64,000 nt of DNA from Rhodocyclales bacterium (GCA_016183655.1 JACPEH010000016.1:182827-246826), one strand, 5' to 3'. Positions 1-13,059 are shown, counted from the stretch's first letter. A program made the numbers and translations. The notes: a model not told the origin generated them from the sequence alone.

Positions 1-30
1 GCCGCACTTTTTCGCGCCGGAGCCGGACAC

Positions 31-60
31 AAAAAAAGGACGCCGAAGCGTCCTTTTTTG
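31..60 (-). terminator. Rho-independent terminator after pnp
   Basis: A perfect stem (GGACGC / GCGTCC, loop CGAA) is flanked by an A-run on one side and a T-run on the other, so it can terminate in both directions. It lies 14 bases past the pnp stop codon on the minus strand, which fits termination of the rpsO-pnp transcript. Confidence 0.9.
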
Positions 61-73
61 TTGCCGTTCAGGC

Positions 74-2194
74 TCAGGCTTGCGGTGCCTCCGCAGGCGC
101 TGCGGCAGCTTCCGCGGCCACGGCCTTCATCGACAGACGCACGCGGCCCTTCTCGTCGGCTTCCAGCACCTTCACGCGCACCTGCTGACCTTCCTGGAGC
201 TTGTCGGAAACCTTCTCGACGCGCTCGTTGGCGATCTGCGAGATGTGCAGCAGGCCGTCGCGACCCGGCATGATGCTGACGATGGCGCCGAAGTCGAGCA
301 GCTTCAGTACGGTGCCTTCGTAGATCTTGCCGACTTCGACTTCGGCGGTGATGTCGCTGATGCGCTTCTTGGCGGCATCGGCGGCTTCGCCGGAGACGGA
401 GGCGATGGTGATCGTGCCGTCGTCCTGGATGTCGATGGTGGTGCCGGTCTCTTCGGTGATGGCGCGGATGACGGCGCCGCCCTTGCCGATCACGTCGCGG
501 ATCTTCTCCGGATTGATCTTGATGGTGTAGAGACGCGGCGCGTAGGCGGAGATTTCGCCGACGCCGGCCATCGAGGTTTCCATCTGGCCGAGGATGTGCA
601 GACGGGCGTCCTTGGCTTGCGCCAGTGCGACCTGCATGATTTCCTTGGTGATGCCCTGGATCTTGATGTCCATCTGCAGCGCGGTGACGCCGCCGGAGGT
701 GCCGGCCACCTTGAAGTCCATGTCGCCGAGGTGATCTTCGTCGCCGAGGATGTCGGTGAGCACGGCGAAACGGTTGCCGTCCTTGATCAGGCCCATGGCG
801 ATGCCGGCCACGTGCGCCTTGATCGGCACGCCGGCATCCATCAGCGCCAGCGAACCGCCGCAGACGGAAGCCATCGACGACGAGCCGTTGGACTCGGTGA
901 TTTCCGAGACCAGGCGCATCGAGTACGAGAACTCGTCGGCCGGCGGCAGCACGGCCACGAGGGCGCGCTTGGCCAGACGGCCATGGCCGATTTCGCGACG
1001 CTTCGGCGTGCCGACGCGACCGCATTCGCCGGTGGCGTACGGGGGCATGTTGTAGTGGAGCATGAAGCGCTCGCGGTACTCGCCGGCCAGCGCGTCGATG
1101 ATCTGCTCGTCGCGGCCGGTGCCCAGCGTGGCGACGACCAGCGCCTGCGTTTCACCGCGGGTGAACAGTGCCGAACCGTGGGTGCGCGGCAGCACGCCGT
1201 GGCGGATGGCGATCGGGCGCACGGTGCGCGTGTCGCGACCGTCGATGCGCGGCTCGCCGGCGAGGATGCGACCGCGGACGGTGGCGGCTTCGAGCTCGAA
1301 GAAGTAGTTGCCGACGGTGTTCTCGTCCGGCGCCCCCTCTTCGCCGGTGCACAGCGCGGCGACGGCTTCGGCGGAAAGTTCCTTCAAACGCTGGCTGCGC
1401 GTCTGCTTGCTGGTGATGCTGTAGGCCTCTTCGATCTTGGCCTTGACCAGATCGTTCAGGCGGGCGACCAGCGCCTCGTCCTTGGCCGGCGGCTGCCAGT
1501 CCCACTCGGGCTTGCCGGCTTCCTCGACCAGTTCGTTGATGGCGTTGATCACCTTCTGCATTTCGGTGTGGCCGAAGACCACGGCGCCGAGCATGACTTC
1601 CTCGGACAGCTCCTTGGCCTCCGATTCGACCATAAGCACGGCCGAGGCGGTACCGGCGACGACCAGATCCAGTTGCGAGGCCTTGACCTGCGACAGGGTC
1701 GGGTTGAGCACGTACTGGCCGTCGATGTAGCCGACGCGGGCGGCGCCGATCGGGCCGTCGAACGGGATGCCGGAGATCGACAGCGCGGCCGAGGTGCCGA
1801 TCAGCGCGGCGATGTCCGGATCGACTTCCGGGTTCAGCGACATGACGGTGGCGACGACCTGGACTTCGTTGTAGAAGCCTTCCGGGAACAGCGGGCGGAT
1901 CGGGCGGTCGATCAGGCGCGAGGTCAGCGTTTCCTTTTCGGAGGGGCGGCCTTCGCGCTTGAAGAAACCACCGGGGATCTTGCCGGCGGCATAGGTCTTT
2001 TCGATGTAATCAACGGTCAGCGGGAAAAAATCCTGGCCCGGCTTGGCCTTCTTGGCCCCAACCACGGTACACAGCACGACGGTATCGTCGATCGACACCA
2101 GCACGGCACCGCCGGCCTGGCGGGAGATTTCGCCTGTCTCCAGGGTGACCGTGTGGGCACCGTAGGCGAAGGTTTTCTTGGCAACGTTAAACAT
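74..2194 (-). CDS. pnp: Polyribonucleotide nucleotidyltransferase (PNPase)
   Basis: This is a phosphorolytic 3'-5' exoribonuclease that degrades mRNA, releasing nucleoside diphosphates, and usually works as a trimer in the degradosome. The 706-residue length is normal for the family. Two RNase PH-type domains occupy about residues 1-550. A KH domain follows near 555-610 ([11 protein letters not shown]), then an S1 RNA-binding domain near 620-690 ([18 protein letters not shown]). The short alanine-rich tail is common in betaproteobacteria. The gene lies 207 bases downstream of rpsO on the same strand, the conserved rpsO-pnp arrangement, and ends at a strong terminator. In enterobacteria PNPase autoregulates through RNase III cleavage of its leader. 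The hairpin in the gap here could play that part, but this is inference. Confidence 0.98.
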   Translation of the reverse strand: MFNVAKKTFAYGAHTVTLETGEISRQAGGAVLVSIDDTVVLCTVVGAKKAKPGQDFFPLTVDYIEKTYAAGKIPGGFFKREGRPSEKETLTSRLIDRPIRPLFPEGFYNEVQVVATVMSLNPEVDPDIAALIGTSAALSISGIPFDGPIGAARVGYIDGQYVLNPTLSQVKASQLDLVVAGTASAVLMVESEAKELSEEVMLGAVVFGHTEMQKVINAINELVEEAGKPEWDWQPPAKDEALVARLNDLVKAKIEEAYSITSKQTRSQRLKELSAEAVAALCTGEEGAPDENTVGNYFFELEAATVRGRILAGEPRIDGRDTRTVRPIAIRHGVLPRTHGSALFTRGETQALVVATLGTGRDEQIIDALAGEYRERFMLHYNMPPYATGECGRVGTPKRREIGHGRLAKRALVAVLPPADEFSYSMRLVSEITESNGSSSMASVCGGSLALMDAGVPIKAHVAGIAMGLIKDGNRFAVLTDILGDEDHLGDMDFKVAGTSGGVTALQMDIKIQGITKEIMQVALAQAKDARLHILGQMETSMAGVGEISAYAPRLYTIKINPEKIRDVIGKGGAVIRAITEETGTTIDIQDDGTITIASVSGEAADAAKKRISDITAEVEVGKIYEGTVLKLLDFGAIVSIMPGRDGLLHISQIANERVEKVSDKLQEGQQVRVKVLEADEKGRVRLSMKAVAAEAAAAPAEAPQA

Positions 2195-2300
2195 TGTTTC
2201 CTTTCTTTCTGATTATTGGCGCGGCGTACCCACGACTCCGGTACGCTTTGTTGTCGACGCGCCTGAGGCTGTCACGGACAGCCATGGCAAAAGCGAAAAC

Positions 2301-2329
2301 AGCGACACTGCCTCCGGGGCAGTGCCGCT
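2301..2329 (-). terminator. Intergenic hairpin between rpsO and pnp
   Basis: The inverted repeat CACTGCC / GGCAGTG is extended by AGCG / CGCT around one mismatch. On the minus strand it is followed by an interrupted T-rich run. It sits between rpsO and pnp, where E. coli has a leaky terminator and an RNase III processing hairpin. It is probably an attenuating terminator or processing site that uncouples S15 from PNPase levels. Which of the two cannot be told from sequence. Confidence 0.65.
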
Positions 2330-2401
2330 GCTCTCGCGTCTTCCCGATCGCATTGCGGATCGGAGAATTCTGGGTGCTGATTGCTCGATTGCTGGCGCAG
2401 G

Positions 2402-2671
2402 TTACTTACGCAGGCCGAGGCGCTCGATCAGCGAGCGGTAGCCATCGACGTTGGTGCGCTTCAGGTAGTCGAGCAGCTTGCGGCGACGGCTCACCATGCG
2501 CAGCAGGCCGCGGCGGGAGTGGTGATCCTTGACGTGCTCCTTGAAGTGGCCAGTCAGGTCGTTGATGCGGGCCGTCAGCAGGGCCACCTGGACTTCCGGC
2601 GAACCGGTGTCGCCCTGGGCGCGTTGAAAATCGGCAACAACTTTGGATTTCTGTTCGGTCGAGAACGCCAT
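2402..2671 (-). CDS. rpsO: 30S ribosomal protein S15
   Basis: S15 is a primary 16S rRNA-binding protein of the small subunit; it binds the central domain early in assembly and forms a bridge to the 50S subunit. The 89-residue length is exactly typical. The protein shows the classic helical fold with conserved stretches such as [29 protein letters not shown] and RRRKLLDYL. The start codon follows a good GGAAAGAGAG ribosome site. It heads the rpsO-pnp operon. S15 autoregulates translation in other bacteria through a leader structure; the leader lies within the 477-base upstream gap, but I could not identify a defined pseudoknot. Confidence 0.98.
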   Translation of the reverse strand: MAFSTEQKSKVVADFQRAQGDTGSPEVQVALLTARINDLTGHFKEHVKDHHSRRGLLRMVSRRRKLLDYLKRTNVDGYRSLIERLGLRK

Positions 2672-3148
2672 GTCAAACTCTCTTTCCTTGAAACGACGCC
2701 GCCCCGGTTTGATAGAGCAAACGCCAGTGGTTAATGATCACGATTTTTCGCTTGGCGAAGCGAGCGCGAGATTGTAGTCCACCGCCCCCTCTCCGGGCAA
2801 CAGGTTTTTTCGGAAAAACAAGGCGATGGCGAGGCGCATGCCGCATCGGAACAACTTCGTCCGCCGCGACCGTTTCCCGAATGATGGAAGCGATCCCAAA
2901 ATCAGGAAACCCCTTCTTGCAGTTGGGCAACGGAAAATTCCAGCGGGATTCGACGGAAAACAGCCGAAAACCGCATTTCCACAGGACTCGCACGGAAACG
3001 GGGGAAGCCATGAACATTCGGCGGAACGGTCTTCGCACAAATTTTGCTGACAATCGCCCCTGCTGCCGTGGCGCGAGCGAGCCCCCCGCCTTGCCGGCAC
3101 GCACGCTTCCAGCGCTTCTACATCATCCGAACCATAAGGTCCATCAAA
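2672..3148. other. Intergenic region between rpsO and the chemoreceptor gene
   Basis: This 477-base stretch separates divergently transcribed genes and must hold the rpsO promoter and leader on the minus strand and the chemoreceptor promoter on the plus strand. Open frames of up to 143 codons cross it on both strands, but none has a credible ribosome site, recognisable family or domain. I see no RNA gene or repeat in it. Confidence 0.6.
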
Positions 3149-4783
3149 GTGCTAAAAATTGCCGACACAAAGATATGGGTACGCCTGACGGCATCGATCT
3201 GGATTCTGCTCATCGTTGCCTGGTCGGCCATGATCCTGTGGCAGAGCCACGAGAACCGGAACGCCTCGATCGAACAGGCCCGCGATTTTTCGCTGAGCAT
3301 GCACGACTCGACGCTGGCCGGCCTGACGGCGCTGATGATCGCCGAGAAGATGGACAAGGCGCCGGCGCTGCTCGACCAGATCAAGCAGCTCACGGTCATC
3401 CGTGATCTGCGGGTGGTACCGAGCGAGGTGGCGCGGGAAGGGGTGGAAAGCTACAAGGACATGGGCAAGGCCCGCAACGACCTGACGCCCAACGTGCAGG
3501 AGGCGCAGGTGATGAAGTCGGGAACGGAACTGGTCGAACTCCATCAGGACGAAACCGGCCCCTACCTGCTGACCATCCGGCCGACCAAGAACGTCAAGAA
3601 ATACCTCGGCAAGAACTGCCTCGAATGCCACGACGCGGAGGAGAACGCCGTCCTCGGCGTCATCAGCATGAAGATCTCGCTGGCCAAGATCGACCACAGC
3701 ACGACGGCGCTGAAAACCCAGTCGCTGCTGGTCGCCCTGCTGGTCAGCCTGATGATGCTGGCCATCATCTGGTACTTCATCCGCAGCGTGGTGACGACGC
3801 CGATCGGGGAAATGGTGAGCGGGCTCAGGGCCATCGCCTCCGGCGAAGGCGACCTGACGCGCCGCCTGATCGTGCGCGGCAGGGACGAGATCGGGCAAGC
3901 CTCGGCGGCCTTCAACGAGATGATGGACAAATTCTCCGGCCTCGTCCGCCAGGTCACCGACACCGCCACCCAGGTCTCGCAGGCCGCCGGCCAGCTCGTG
4001 GCCGGCGCCGAAAACGTCGCCGTCTCGTCGCGCAACCAGACCGAAACCTCGACGCAATCGGCGGAAGTGGTCGAGGAAATGGCCCGGAGCGTCGCCACCG
4101 TGGCGCAGAGCGCCGAGGACGTGCGCGAGCAGTCGCGGGAAAGCCTGCGCCGCTCGGAAGAAGGCAACGCCAGCCTCGGCAAGCTGACGAGCAGCGTCGG
4201 CATGGTCGAAACGACGGTGCGCGGCATTGCCGAGTCGGTCAACCGCTTCGTTTCGAGCACCGAAGACATCAAGCACATCACCGGTCAGGTCAAGGAAATC
4301 GCCGACCAGACCAACCTGCTGGCGCTCAACGCCGCGATCGAGGCGGCGCGCGCCGGCGAAGCCGGCCGCGGCTTCGCCGTCGTCGCCGACGAGGTGCGCA
4401 AGCTGGCCGAAAAATCGGCAACCTCGGCAAACGAGATCGACGCCATCACGCACACGCTGGCCGACCAGTCCGCCACCGTCAACCGCGCGATCGACGAAGC
4501 GATCCAGCACATCGCCACCAGCCACGAGTCCACCGAAATCGTCCAGGGCGTGCTCGCTTCGGCCAGCGATTCGGTGGTCGAGGTCGGCAAGGGACTCGAC
4601 CGCATCGCCGGCGCCACCGCCGAGCAGCGGCAGGCCAGCAATGACGTGGCCAGCGGCATCGAACGCATCGCCAGCATGGCGCATGAGAACAGCAGCGCCG
4701 CCAGCCAGACCGCGGCCGCCGCGCGCAACCTGGAGACCCTCGCCGAAACGCAGCTGAGCATCGTCCGCCGCTTCAAGACCTGA
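3149..4783 (+). CDS. Methyl-accepting chemotaxis protein with CxxCH (haem c-type) periplasmic sensor
   Basis: This is a transmembrane chemoreceptor of 544 residues. I chose the GTG start at 3149 because AAGG lies 8-9 bases upstream and it places the first membrane segment (residues about 10-30) at the N-terminus; an in-frame upstream ATG adds an implausible basic leader. A periplasmic domain spans about 31-190 and contains KNCLECHD, a c-type haem motif at residues 157-161. A second membrane segment (about 193-216), a HAMP domain and a long signalling domain follow, with the conserved hairpin [18 protein letters not shown]. There is no C-terminal CheR-tethering pentapeptide. Haem-containing periplasmic PAS-like chemoreceptor sensors are known in Geobacter, so a redox, oxygen or NO sensing role is likely but inferred. 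The gene stands alone. Confidence 0.93.
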   Translation: MLKIADTKIWVRLTASIWILLIVAWSAMILWQSHENRNASIEQARDFSLSMHDSTLAGLTALMIAEKMDKAPALLDQIKQLTVIRDLRVVPSEVAREGVESYKDMGKARNDLTPNVQEAQVMKSGTELVELHQDETGPYLLTIRPTKNVKKYLGKNCLECHDAEENAVLGVISMKISLAKIDHSTTALKTQSLLVALLVSLMMLAIIWYFIRSVVTTPIGEMVSGLRAIASGEGDLTRRLIVRGRDEIGQASAAFNEMMDKFSGLVRQVTDTATQVSQAAGQLVAGAENVAVSSRNQTETSTQSAEVVEEMARSVATVAQSAEDVREQSRESLRRSEEGNASLGKLTSSVGMVETTVRGIAESVNRFVSSTEDIKHITGQVKEIADQTNLLALNAAIEAARAGEAGRGFAVVADEVRKLAEKSATSANEIDAITHTLADQSATVNRAIDEAIQHIATSHESTEIVQGVLASASDSVVEVGKGLDRIAGATAEQRQASNDVASGIERIASMAHENSSAASQTAAAARNLETLAETQLSIVRRFKT

Positions 4784-4846
4784 GCCCCGCCGCCGGCCAT
4801 CGTTTGCGTTCAGCGCCCGCCGAAGGCGGGCCGCTGCCACGCCAGC

Positions 4847-5485
4847 TCACGCAGCACTGCGTTGCTGCGCGAAGAGTTTTGCCGCCAACGCGGCCAACAC
4901 AAAACCCATGACGTAGCGTTGCACTGCGAGCCACAGGCGATTCCTCGCAAACCATCCGGCGATTGCCGCAGCCGAAAGGGTGACGATCAGATTCACGCTG
5001 GCGCTGATGCCTACCTGCGTGACGCCGAGCACCACGCTCTGGGCGAGAACGGAGCCGGCTTCCGGCGAGATGAACTGGGGCAGAACCGAGAGGTAGAAGA
5101 CGGCAACCTTCGGGTTCAGGATGCTCGTCAGCAAGCCCGTCGCAAACAGTTTCCGGGGCGGCTCCGGCGGCAGATCCCTGGCTTCGAAGGGCGAACGCGC
5201 CCCGGGCCTCAGCGCTTGCCAGGCGAGCCAAAGCAGGTAGAGCGCGCCAGCGAACTTGAGCAGTTCGTATCCGAGCGGCACGGCCATGAACAAGGCGGTG
5301 AGGCCGACCGATGCGCAGAGCATGTGAACAGCAAAGCCGAGAACCACCCCGGACCATGACATGACCCCGGCTGCACGCCCCTGGCAGATGGAGCGGGAGA
5401 TCAGGTAGATCATGTTCGGCCCGGGGGTGAGCGCCATAAACAGTGCTGCGGCAGCGAAGATGGCGAACTGTTGGGTTGAGATCAT
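4847..5485 (-). CDS. LysE/RhtB-family amino acid exporter
   Basis: This 212-residue integral membrane protein has about six hydrophobic segments and the family signature near its N-terminus (ALTPGPNMIYLI). It matches the LysE/RhtB superfamily, whose members export amino acids such as lysine, homoserine or threonine from the cytoplasm. The conserved mid-protein stretch TGLLTSILNPKVAVFYLSVLPQF is also typical. I use the internal ATG (MISTQQF) because the open frame upstream of it overlaps the neighbouring gene and does not resemble this family. Substrate cannot be assigned from sequence. It lies 43 bases downstream of the small DUF2917-like gene on the same strand and may be cotranscribed with it. 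Confidence 0.92.
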   Translation of the reverse strand: MISTQQFAIFAAAALFMALTPGPNMIYLISRSICQGRAAGVMSWSGVVLGFAVHMLCASVGLTALFMAVPLGYELLKFAGALYLLWLAWQALRPGARSPFEARDLPPEPPRKLFATGLLTSILNPKVAVFYLSVLPQFISPEAGSVLAQSVVLGVTQVGISASVNLIVTLSAAAIAGWFARNRLWLAVQRYVMGFVLAALAAKLFAQQRSAA

Positions 5486-5528
5486 GGCGAACTGTTTCCG
5501 CGCAGACCAGGGTACCGAGCAGGCCCGC

Positions 5529-5939
5529 TCAGCACCCCGACGGCCCCAGCTGCTGCGGCAGCTGCGACCGTTCGGGCTGTTGCGACGGCGACCGTTGCTG
5601 CGGCTGCCGGACGGAAGCCTGCGCCTCGCGCAGCATCTGCCCGACGCGCTGCCCGACCCGGGTCCACAGCCCGACGCCGTCGGGCGGCAGGAGCAGCGCC
5701 TCGACGCTGCCGCTGGCCACCAGATCGATCCATCCGCCCTGCTCCAGACAGCGCGCCTCGTCGGCACGCACCTGAGTTTCACAGGCGACCACGTTTTCAG
5801 CCAGCCAGGCAAAGGGAAAGCGGACCGTCAGCGCCCCCTGCGTCACCATGATCATCGAACCCGCTTCGACCAGCACGCGCTGCACTTGCCCGGCGGCAAG
5901 CACCAGCGTCATCGGCGCACTTCCCTGTCTTGCATTCAT
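5529..5939 (-). CDS. DUF2917-like hypothetical protein
   Basis: This is a 136-residue protein with a strong AGGAGG ribosome site directly before the chosen ATG. The first 85 residues are beta-rich, with phrases such as VLVEAGSMIMVTQGALTVRF and a later VEALLLPP. These resemble the short cupin-like DUF2917 family of betaproteobacteria (moderate confidence from memory of the pattern). The C-terminal 45 residues are glutamine-, proline- and arginine-rich and probably disordered. There is no signal peptide or membrane segment. It is divergent from the MocR-type regulator across a 193-base gap, so that regulator could control it and the LysE gene downstream. Function is unknown. Confidence 0.75.
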   Translation of the reverse strand: MNARQGSAPMTLVLAAGQVQRVLVEAGSMIMVTQGALTVRFPFAWLAENVVACETQVRADEARCLEQGGWIDLVASGSVEALLLPPDGVGLWTRVGQRVGQMLREAQASVRQPQQRSPSQQPERSQLPQQLGPSGC

Positions 5940-6132
5940 GGCGATCCTCCTGTCTTTCCGGCCCCTGCCCGATGCGGGAGCACAGGCAAATCGTACGGAA
6001 ACCGACAAAGCCGAAACAGCCACAGAAAAACACTGTCTGTACCGTAGCAGATGAAAAACAATCAATCTGTTACGGTTCCGTTTTCGCGAATCTATATCTG
6101 CCCCGAGCGACCGCCACAGGAGAAGATGGCGC

Positions 6133-7626
6133 ATGGACAAAACACGTATCGACACATCGCCCGAGCGGACCCCGCTCTACCGCGCGCTGGCCGGCCAGTA
6201 CCGCAGCGCCATCGAAAGCGGCACGCTGCAGCCGGGCGAACGCTTTCCGTCGGTGCGCGCGCTGATGCAGCGGCACGCGGTCAGCCTCTCCACCGCGCTG
6301 CAGGTCTGTCGTTCGCTCGAAAGCGAGGGCTGGCTGGAGGCACGGCCGCGCTCGGGCAACTTCGTGCGCCGGCCGAAGCGCTTTTCGATGCCGGCGCTGC
6401 AGGAGCCGAATCCTGCCGTCCTGCCGGACCCGGTGGAGTTCGTCGGCATCCACGCCCGCGTTTCCGACTTCGTCGCGCGCGGCATCGTCGCGCGCAGCAA
6501 GGGCCAGCCGGTGCGCATCAACTTCTCCGGCGCCGCCTGCGCGCCCGGCCTGTACCCGGGCGAGGCGCTGAGGAACGCGGCCACCCGCGCGCTGCGCCGC
6601 CATCCGGACCTGCTGGTGAAGAACATCGCACTCAACGGCAATGCCGGCTTCCGCAGCATCCTGGCGCGGCGGGCGATGGAAAGCGGCATGCTGATCGCGC
6701 CGGACGAGATCGTCGTCACCCACGGCTGCATCGAGGCGCTCAACGTCGCGCTGCGCGCCGTCGCCCAGCCGGGCGACATCGTCGCGGTGGAATCGCCGAC
6801 CTACTTCGGCCTGCTGCAGGTGCTCGAAGCGCTCGGCCTGCGCGCGCTGGAAATCCCCACCAGCCCGCAGACCGGCATCTCGCTCGAAGCACTCGAACTG
6901 GCGACGCAGACCTATCCGGACATCAAGGCCGTGGTCGTCGTACCGATCCTGCAGAACCCGCTCGGCAGCATCATGCCGGACGAGCACAAGGCCCGCCTTG
7001 TCGCCTTCTGCGACGCTGCCGGCATCGCGCTGATCGAGGACGACACCTACGGCGCGCTGGCCAACAGGAAAAATGCCGGCGATACGCCACCGAAGGCGCT
7101 GAAGCACTGGGACAAGACGGGCAACGTCATCCACTGCGCCTCGCTGCACAAGATCCTCGCCGCCGGCATGCGCCTCGGCTGGATCAGCGCCGGCCGCCGG
7201 CAGGCGCGGGTGGAGATGCTCAAGTACGCGCAGACCCGCAGCAGCGAGGAGCTGTCGCAGCTTGCCGCCGGCGAGTTCATCGCCTCCAGCGCCTTCGACC
7301 GCCACCTGCGCCGCCTGCGCGGCCAGCTCGCCGAGCAGCGTGCGCGCACCGCCGCCACGGTCGCCGAATGCTTCCCCGCCGGCACCCGCTGCAACGAGCC
7401 GGACGGCGGCCTCATGCTGTGGCTCGAACTGCCGCCCGACATTTCGTCGCAGCGCGTGTTCGAAACCTCGCTCGACGAAGGCATCCTGGTCGCCCCCGGG
7501 CGGATGTTCTCCAACTCCAACCGCTTCGAGAACTACCTGCGGCTGAACTGCGGACTGCCGTTTACCGACGAGGTCGAAGCCGCGCTGCGGCGGCTCGGCC
7601 AGCTGGTCGGGCAGGCGCGACGATAG
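6133..7626 (+). CDS. MocR/PdxR-type GntR regulator with aminotransferase domain
   Basis: This 497-residue transcription factor joins an N-terminal GntR winged helix (about residues 12-80, including GERFPSVRALMQRHAVS) to a fold-type I aminotransferase-like domain (about 110-490). The PLP-binding lysine is K340 in SLHK, and the downstream GMRLGW pattern is typical. Such proteins sense PLP or amino-acid aldimines and usually activate or repress adjacent genes. An AGGAG lies about 10 bases before the ATG. The divergent pair on the minus strand (DUF2917-like protein and LysE-family exporter) is the obvious candidate target: MocR regulators are often next to transporters. The ligand is unknown. Confidence 0.93.
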   Translation: MDKTRIDTSPERTPLYRALAGQYRSAIESGTLQPGERFPSVRALMQRHAVSLSTALQVCRSLESEGWLEARPRSGNFVRRPKRFSMPALQEPNPAVLPDPVEFVGIHARVSDFVARGIVARSKGQPVRINFSGAACAPGLYPGEALRNAATRALRRHPDLLVKNIALNGNAGFRSILARRAMESGMLIAPDEIVVTHGCIEALNVALRAVAQPGDIVAVESPTYFGLLQVLEALGLRALEIPTSPQTGISLEALELATQTYPDIKAVVVVPILQNPLGSIMPDEHKARLVAFCDAAGIALIEDDTYGALANRKNAGDTPPKALKHWDKTGNVIHCASLHKILAAGMRLGWISAGRRQARVEMLKYAQTRSSEELSQLAAGEFIASSAFDRHLRRLRGQLAEQRARTAATVAECFPAGTRCNEPDGGLMLWLELPPDISSQRVFETSLDEGILVAPGRMFSNSNRFENYLRLNCGLPFTDEVEAALRRLGQLVGQARR

Positions 7627-7642
7627 CGTCCGCGCTCCGCCG

Positions 7643-8521
7643 TCAGGCCGGCTGCAGCCTCGCCGCCGGCCGGCGCTGGCTCAGCGTCACGCCGAGCAGG
7701 ATCATGCCGCCGCCCAGCCAGTGGTAGGCGTAAATCCGTTCGCCAAGCGTGACGCTGGCGATCAGCGCCGTAAACAGCGGCAGCAGGTTCATGAACACCG
7801 CCGTGCGCTCGCTGCCCAGTTGCTGCAATCCGCGCATCCAGAAATACGACGCGAGGATCGACGAGCCGAGCCCGGCGAACAGCACCAGCGGGATGCCGCG
7901 CGCGGGTACGGCCAGCGTTTCGGCGGTGGTCGCCAGCGGCGTCAGCAGCACCACCGCGAGCAGCGCCTGCACGTACAGATTGAGCCACTGGCCGAAGGGC
8001 GGCGACCAGCGCTTGTAGAGGATGCCGTACAGCGCATAGCAGGCCGCACCGCTCAGCATCAGCGCATCGCCCAGGTTGATGCCGTTGCCGAGCAGGCTCG
8101 CCGGATTGCCGGCGCCGAGCAGATAGAGCACGCCGGCCAGCGACAGCGCCACGCCGAGGACGACGAAGGGCGACAGGCGCGCGCGGAACACCAGCCCGTT
8201 GAAGAGCAGCCCGAGCAGCGGCACCAGCGCGCAGATGACACCCATGTTGGTGGCCGAGGTGCGGTGCGCGGCGTAGTAGGCCAGGCACTGGTAAGCCACC
8301 ATGCCGAGCAGCGACAGCACGGCGAAGCGCGGCAGTTGCGGCAGGATTTCGCGGCGGGCGCGCCACAGCGGCCGCAGGAATAGCGGCGTCAGCACCGCGG
8401 CGGCCAACAGCCAGCGATAGAGCGAGATCGCCGCCGGATCGACGACGCCGGCTGCCGCCTTGGAAACGACGGTATTGGCGGACCAGATCAGCACGGCCAG
8501 CAGGGGGTAGAGGAAGAACAT
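7643..8521 (-). CDS. EamA/DMT-family transporter
   Basis: This 292-residue protein has about ten hydrophobic segments arranged as two EamA repeats, the fold of the drug/metabolite transporter superfamily. It starts directly with a membrane segment (MFFLYPLLAVLIWSANTVVSKAA), and the second repeat carries the usual FAGLGSSILASYFWMRGL pattern. It probably exports a small metabolite or amino acid across the inner membrane. It is transcribed away from the AraC-family gene at 8618 across a 96-base shared promoter region, a common transporter-regulator pairing, so control by that regulator is likely. It converges with the MocR-type gene, 16 bases apart. Confidence 0.92.
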   Translation of the reverse strand: MFFLYPLLAVLIWSANTVVSKAAAGVVDPAAISLYRWLLAAAVLTPLFLRPLWRARREILPQLPRFAVLSLLGMVAYQCLAYYAAHRTSATNMGVICALVPLLGLLFNGLVFRARLSPFVVLGVALSLAGVLYLLGAGNPASLLGNGINLGDALMLSGAACYALYGILYKRWSPPFGQWLNLYVQALLAVVLLTPLATTAETLAVPARGIPLVLFAGLGSSILASYFWMRGLQQLGSERTAVFMNLLPLFTALIASVTLGERIYAYHWLGGGMILLGVTLSQRRPAARLQPA

Positions 8522-8617
8522 GCTGCGACTCCGGTGAAAGCGTGCAGCCAGTCTAGCGATGACCGATCAAAAGCATATACTTCGAATCGGACAATCCAAT
8601 CCTTCGCCTGCGACGAA

Positions 8618-9406
8618 ATGCGCGACCTCCCCTACTCCGCCACCGACCTGGCACTGCCGGCCCCGGCGCCGCTCTACTTCCGCTACGAGAAGTTCCTGGC
8701 CAACACCGACTACGAGTGGCACCGCCACCCGTGGGGGCAGATCAACCGCATCAGCCTCGGCATCCTCGAACTGTCGCTGCCCGAGCGCACGCTGGCGGCG
8801 CCGGCCGAGTACCTGGTGTGGATTCCGGCCAACGTGCCGCATGCCGCGCACATCCGCCAGGCGCTCGACTACGTCTCGGTCTATGTCGCCGAAGAACTGG
8901 CTGCGCAATTGCCGGCGCAACCCTGCCTGATCCCGCAGCCGCCGCTGCTGCGTGCGCTGTTCGACGATTTCTGCCAACGCGCCGTCACCGGCATGAGCGA
9001 CCGCTGGGACGACGCGCAGGCAAGGCTGCTGGTACAGCGCATGGTGCAGGCCGGCAGCGTCGAGGACTACCTGCCGGACAGTGCCGACCGGCTGCTGCGG
9101 CCCATCCTCTCCGCCGTGCGCGGCCAGCCCGGCGACGGCACCACGCTGCAGGCCTGGGCGCAGCGCGTGCACAGCACCGAACGGACGCTGGCCAGGCGCT
9201 TCCGGCAGGAACTGGGGATGAGCTTCGTCAACTGGCGAACCCGGGTGCGCCTGATGCAGGCCCTGTCGTGGCTGAAGCAAGGCAAGGCGGTCGGCGCGAT
9301 TGCGATGGACCTCGGCTACGCCACGCCGTCGGCGTTCATCGCCATGTTCGCCAGGCAGACCGGGATCACGCCGGAGCGCTACCGCCGGCAGCTGTGTGCG
9401 GGTTGA
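8618..9406 (+). CDS. AraC-family transcriptional regulator
   Basis: The 262-residue protein has an N-terminal cupin-like sensing domain (about 15-140, with HRHPWGQI and YLVWIPANVPHAA) and a C-terminal double helix-turn-helix (about 160-260, including ERTLARRFRQELGMSF and AIAMDLGYATPSAFIAMF). This is the layout of AraC regulators of efflux genes. I chose the ATG at 8618, where the protein begins just before the cupin. A longer frame starts at 8534 but its first 28 residues look non-native. The divergent EamA transporter is the likely target. The inducing ligand is not predictable. Confidence 0.92.
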   Translation: MRDLPYSATDLALPAPAPLYFRYEKFLANTDYEWHRHPWGQINRISLGILELSLPERTLAAPAEYLVWIPANVPHAAHIRQALDYVSVYVAEELAAQLPAQPCLIPQPPLLRALFDDFCQRAVTGMSDRWDDAQARLLVQRMVQAGSVEDYLPDSADRLLRPILSAVRGQPGDGTTLQAWAQRVHSTERTLARRFRQELGMSFVNWRTRVRLMQALSWLKQGKAVGAIAMDLGYATPSAFIAMFARQTGITPERYRRQLCAG

Positions 9407-9415
9407 ACGCGGTGC

Positions 9416-9829
9416 TCAGAGCTTGTGGCAGACGAGGCATAGTGCCTGTGCATCCTGTCGCAGGAAGACGCTGGCCGAGGCCGGCGATTTCGCCAGCGAC
9501 GACTCGCCGTGGCACGACCCGCAATCCACCTGGCGATTCGAGCCGAACAAGCGGACCTCGCCGGCGTCCGGCAGACCGTTGCCGTTCTGGTCGAAGAACC
9601 AGATCGCATCGACGCAGCGCTCCGGCTGGTTGAAGCTCGCCGTTGCCGGCAGGGGACGCCCCATCGGGTGGTGGCGCGGACCCAGCGAGTATTTGGATTC
9701 GTCGAACGCAAATGGCTGATCGGCGCAGGCGGACAGGGCATGCCCCGATGCTGCGGCCAGAACGACGGCCATCCCCCCCAGTGCCAAATAGCGTGCCCAC
9801 GGCCTGATCTTCGCTCCGGATAAACTCAT
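9416..9829 (-). CDS. Small exported protein with two CxxCH haem sites and an EF-hand-like loop
   Basis: This 137-residue protein has an N-terminal hydrophobic stretch (about residues 8-30) that reads as a signal peptide, so it should be periplasmic. Two c-type haem motifs are visible: CGSCH at residues 103-107 and CLVCH at 131-135, four residues from the C-terminus. Between signal and haem sites is DQNGNGLPDAGE, an excellent EF-hand or dockerin-type calcium loop. The second haem site so close to the end resembles doubled CxxCH domains. It is probably a small electron carrier or redox partner, but I do not recognise the family. It converges with the AraC gene and lies 148 bases past dnaE2, on the same strand. 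Confidence 0.82.
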   Translation of the reverse strand: MSLSGAKIRPWARYLALGGMAVVLAAASGHALSACADQPFAFDESKYSLGPRHHPMGRPLPATASFNQPERCVDAIWFFDQNGNGLPDAGEVRLFGSNRQVDCGSCHGESSLAKSPASASVFLRQDAQALCLVCHKL

Positions 9830-9976
9830 TCCCGCCCCCGACAGAATCACTCGACGCTCCCTTGATTATTGTCGATAAGCGCTCAATACCAAGCATGCGA
9901 TTGCCCGCAGGACATCCGGCCGGCCGGCAAACGCCGCGCCGGGGGCGAAACGGGAAGGTCGGTCAATCTGGCGAGT

Positions 9977-13054
<3,078 letters not shown>

Positions 13055-13059
13055 GAATG

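Noticed and set aside
80..2212. 710-codon open frame antisense to pnp
   Set aside because: High-GC codon bias leaves the opposite frame open; the product is His/Asp/Gly-rich with no domain, while pnp is unmistakable.
2673..3104. 143-codon frame upstream of rpsO
   Set aside because: No family, no ribosome site, and it would occupy the promoter region of rpsO and the chemoreceptor gene.
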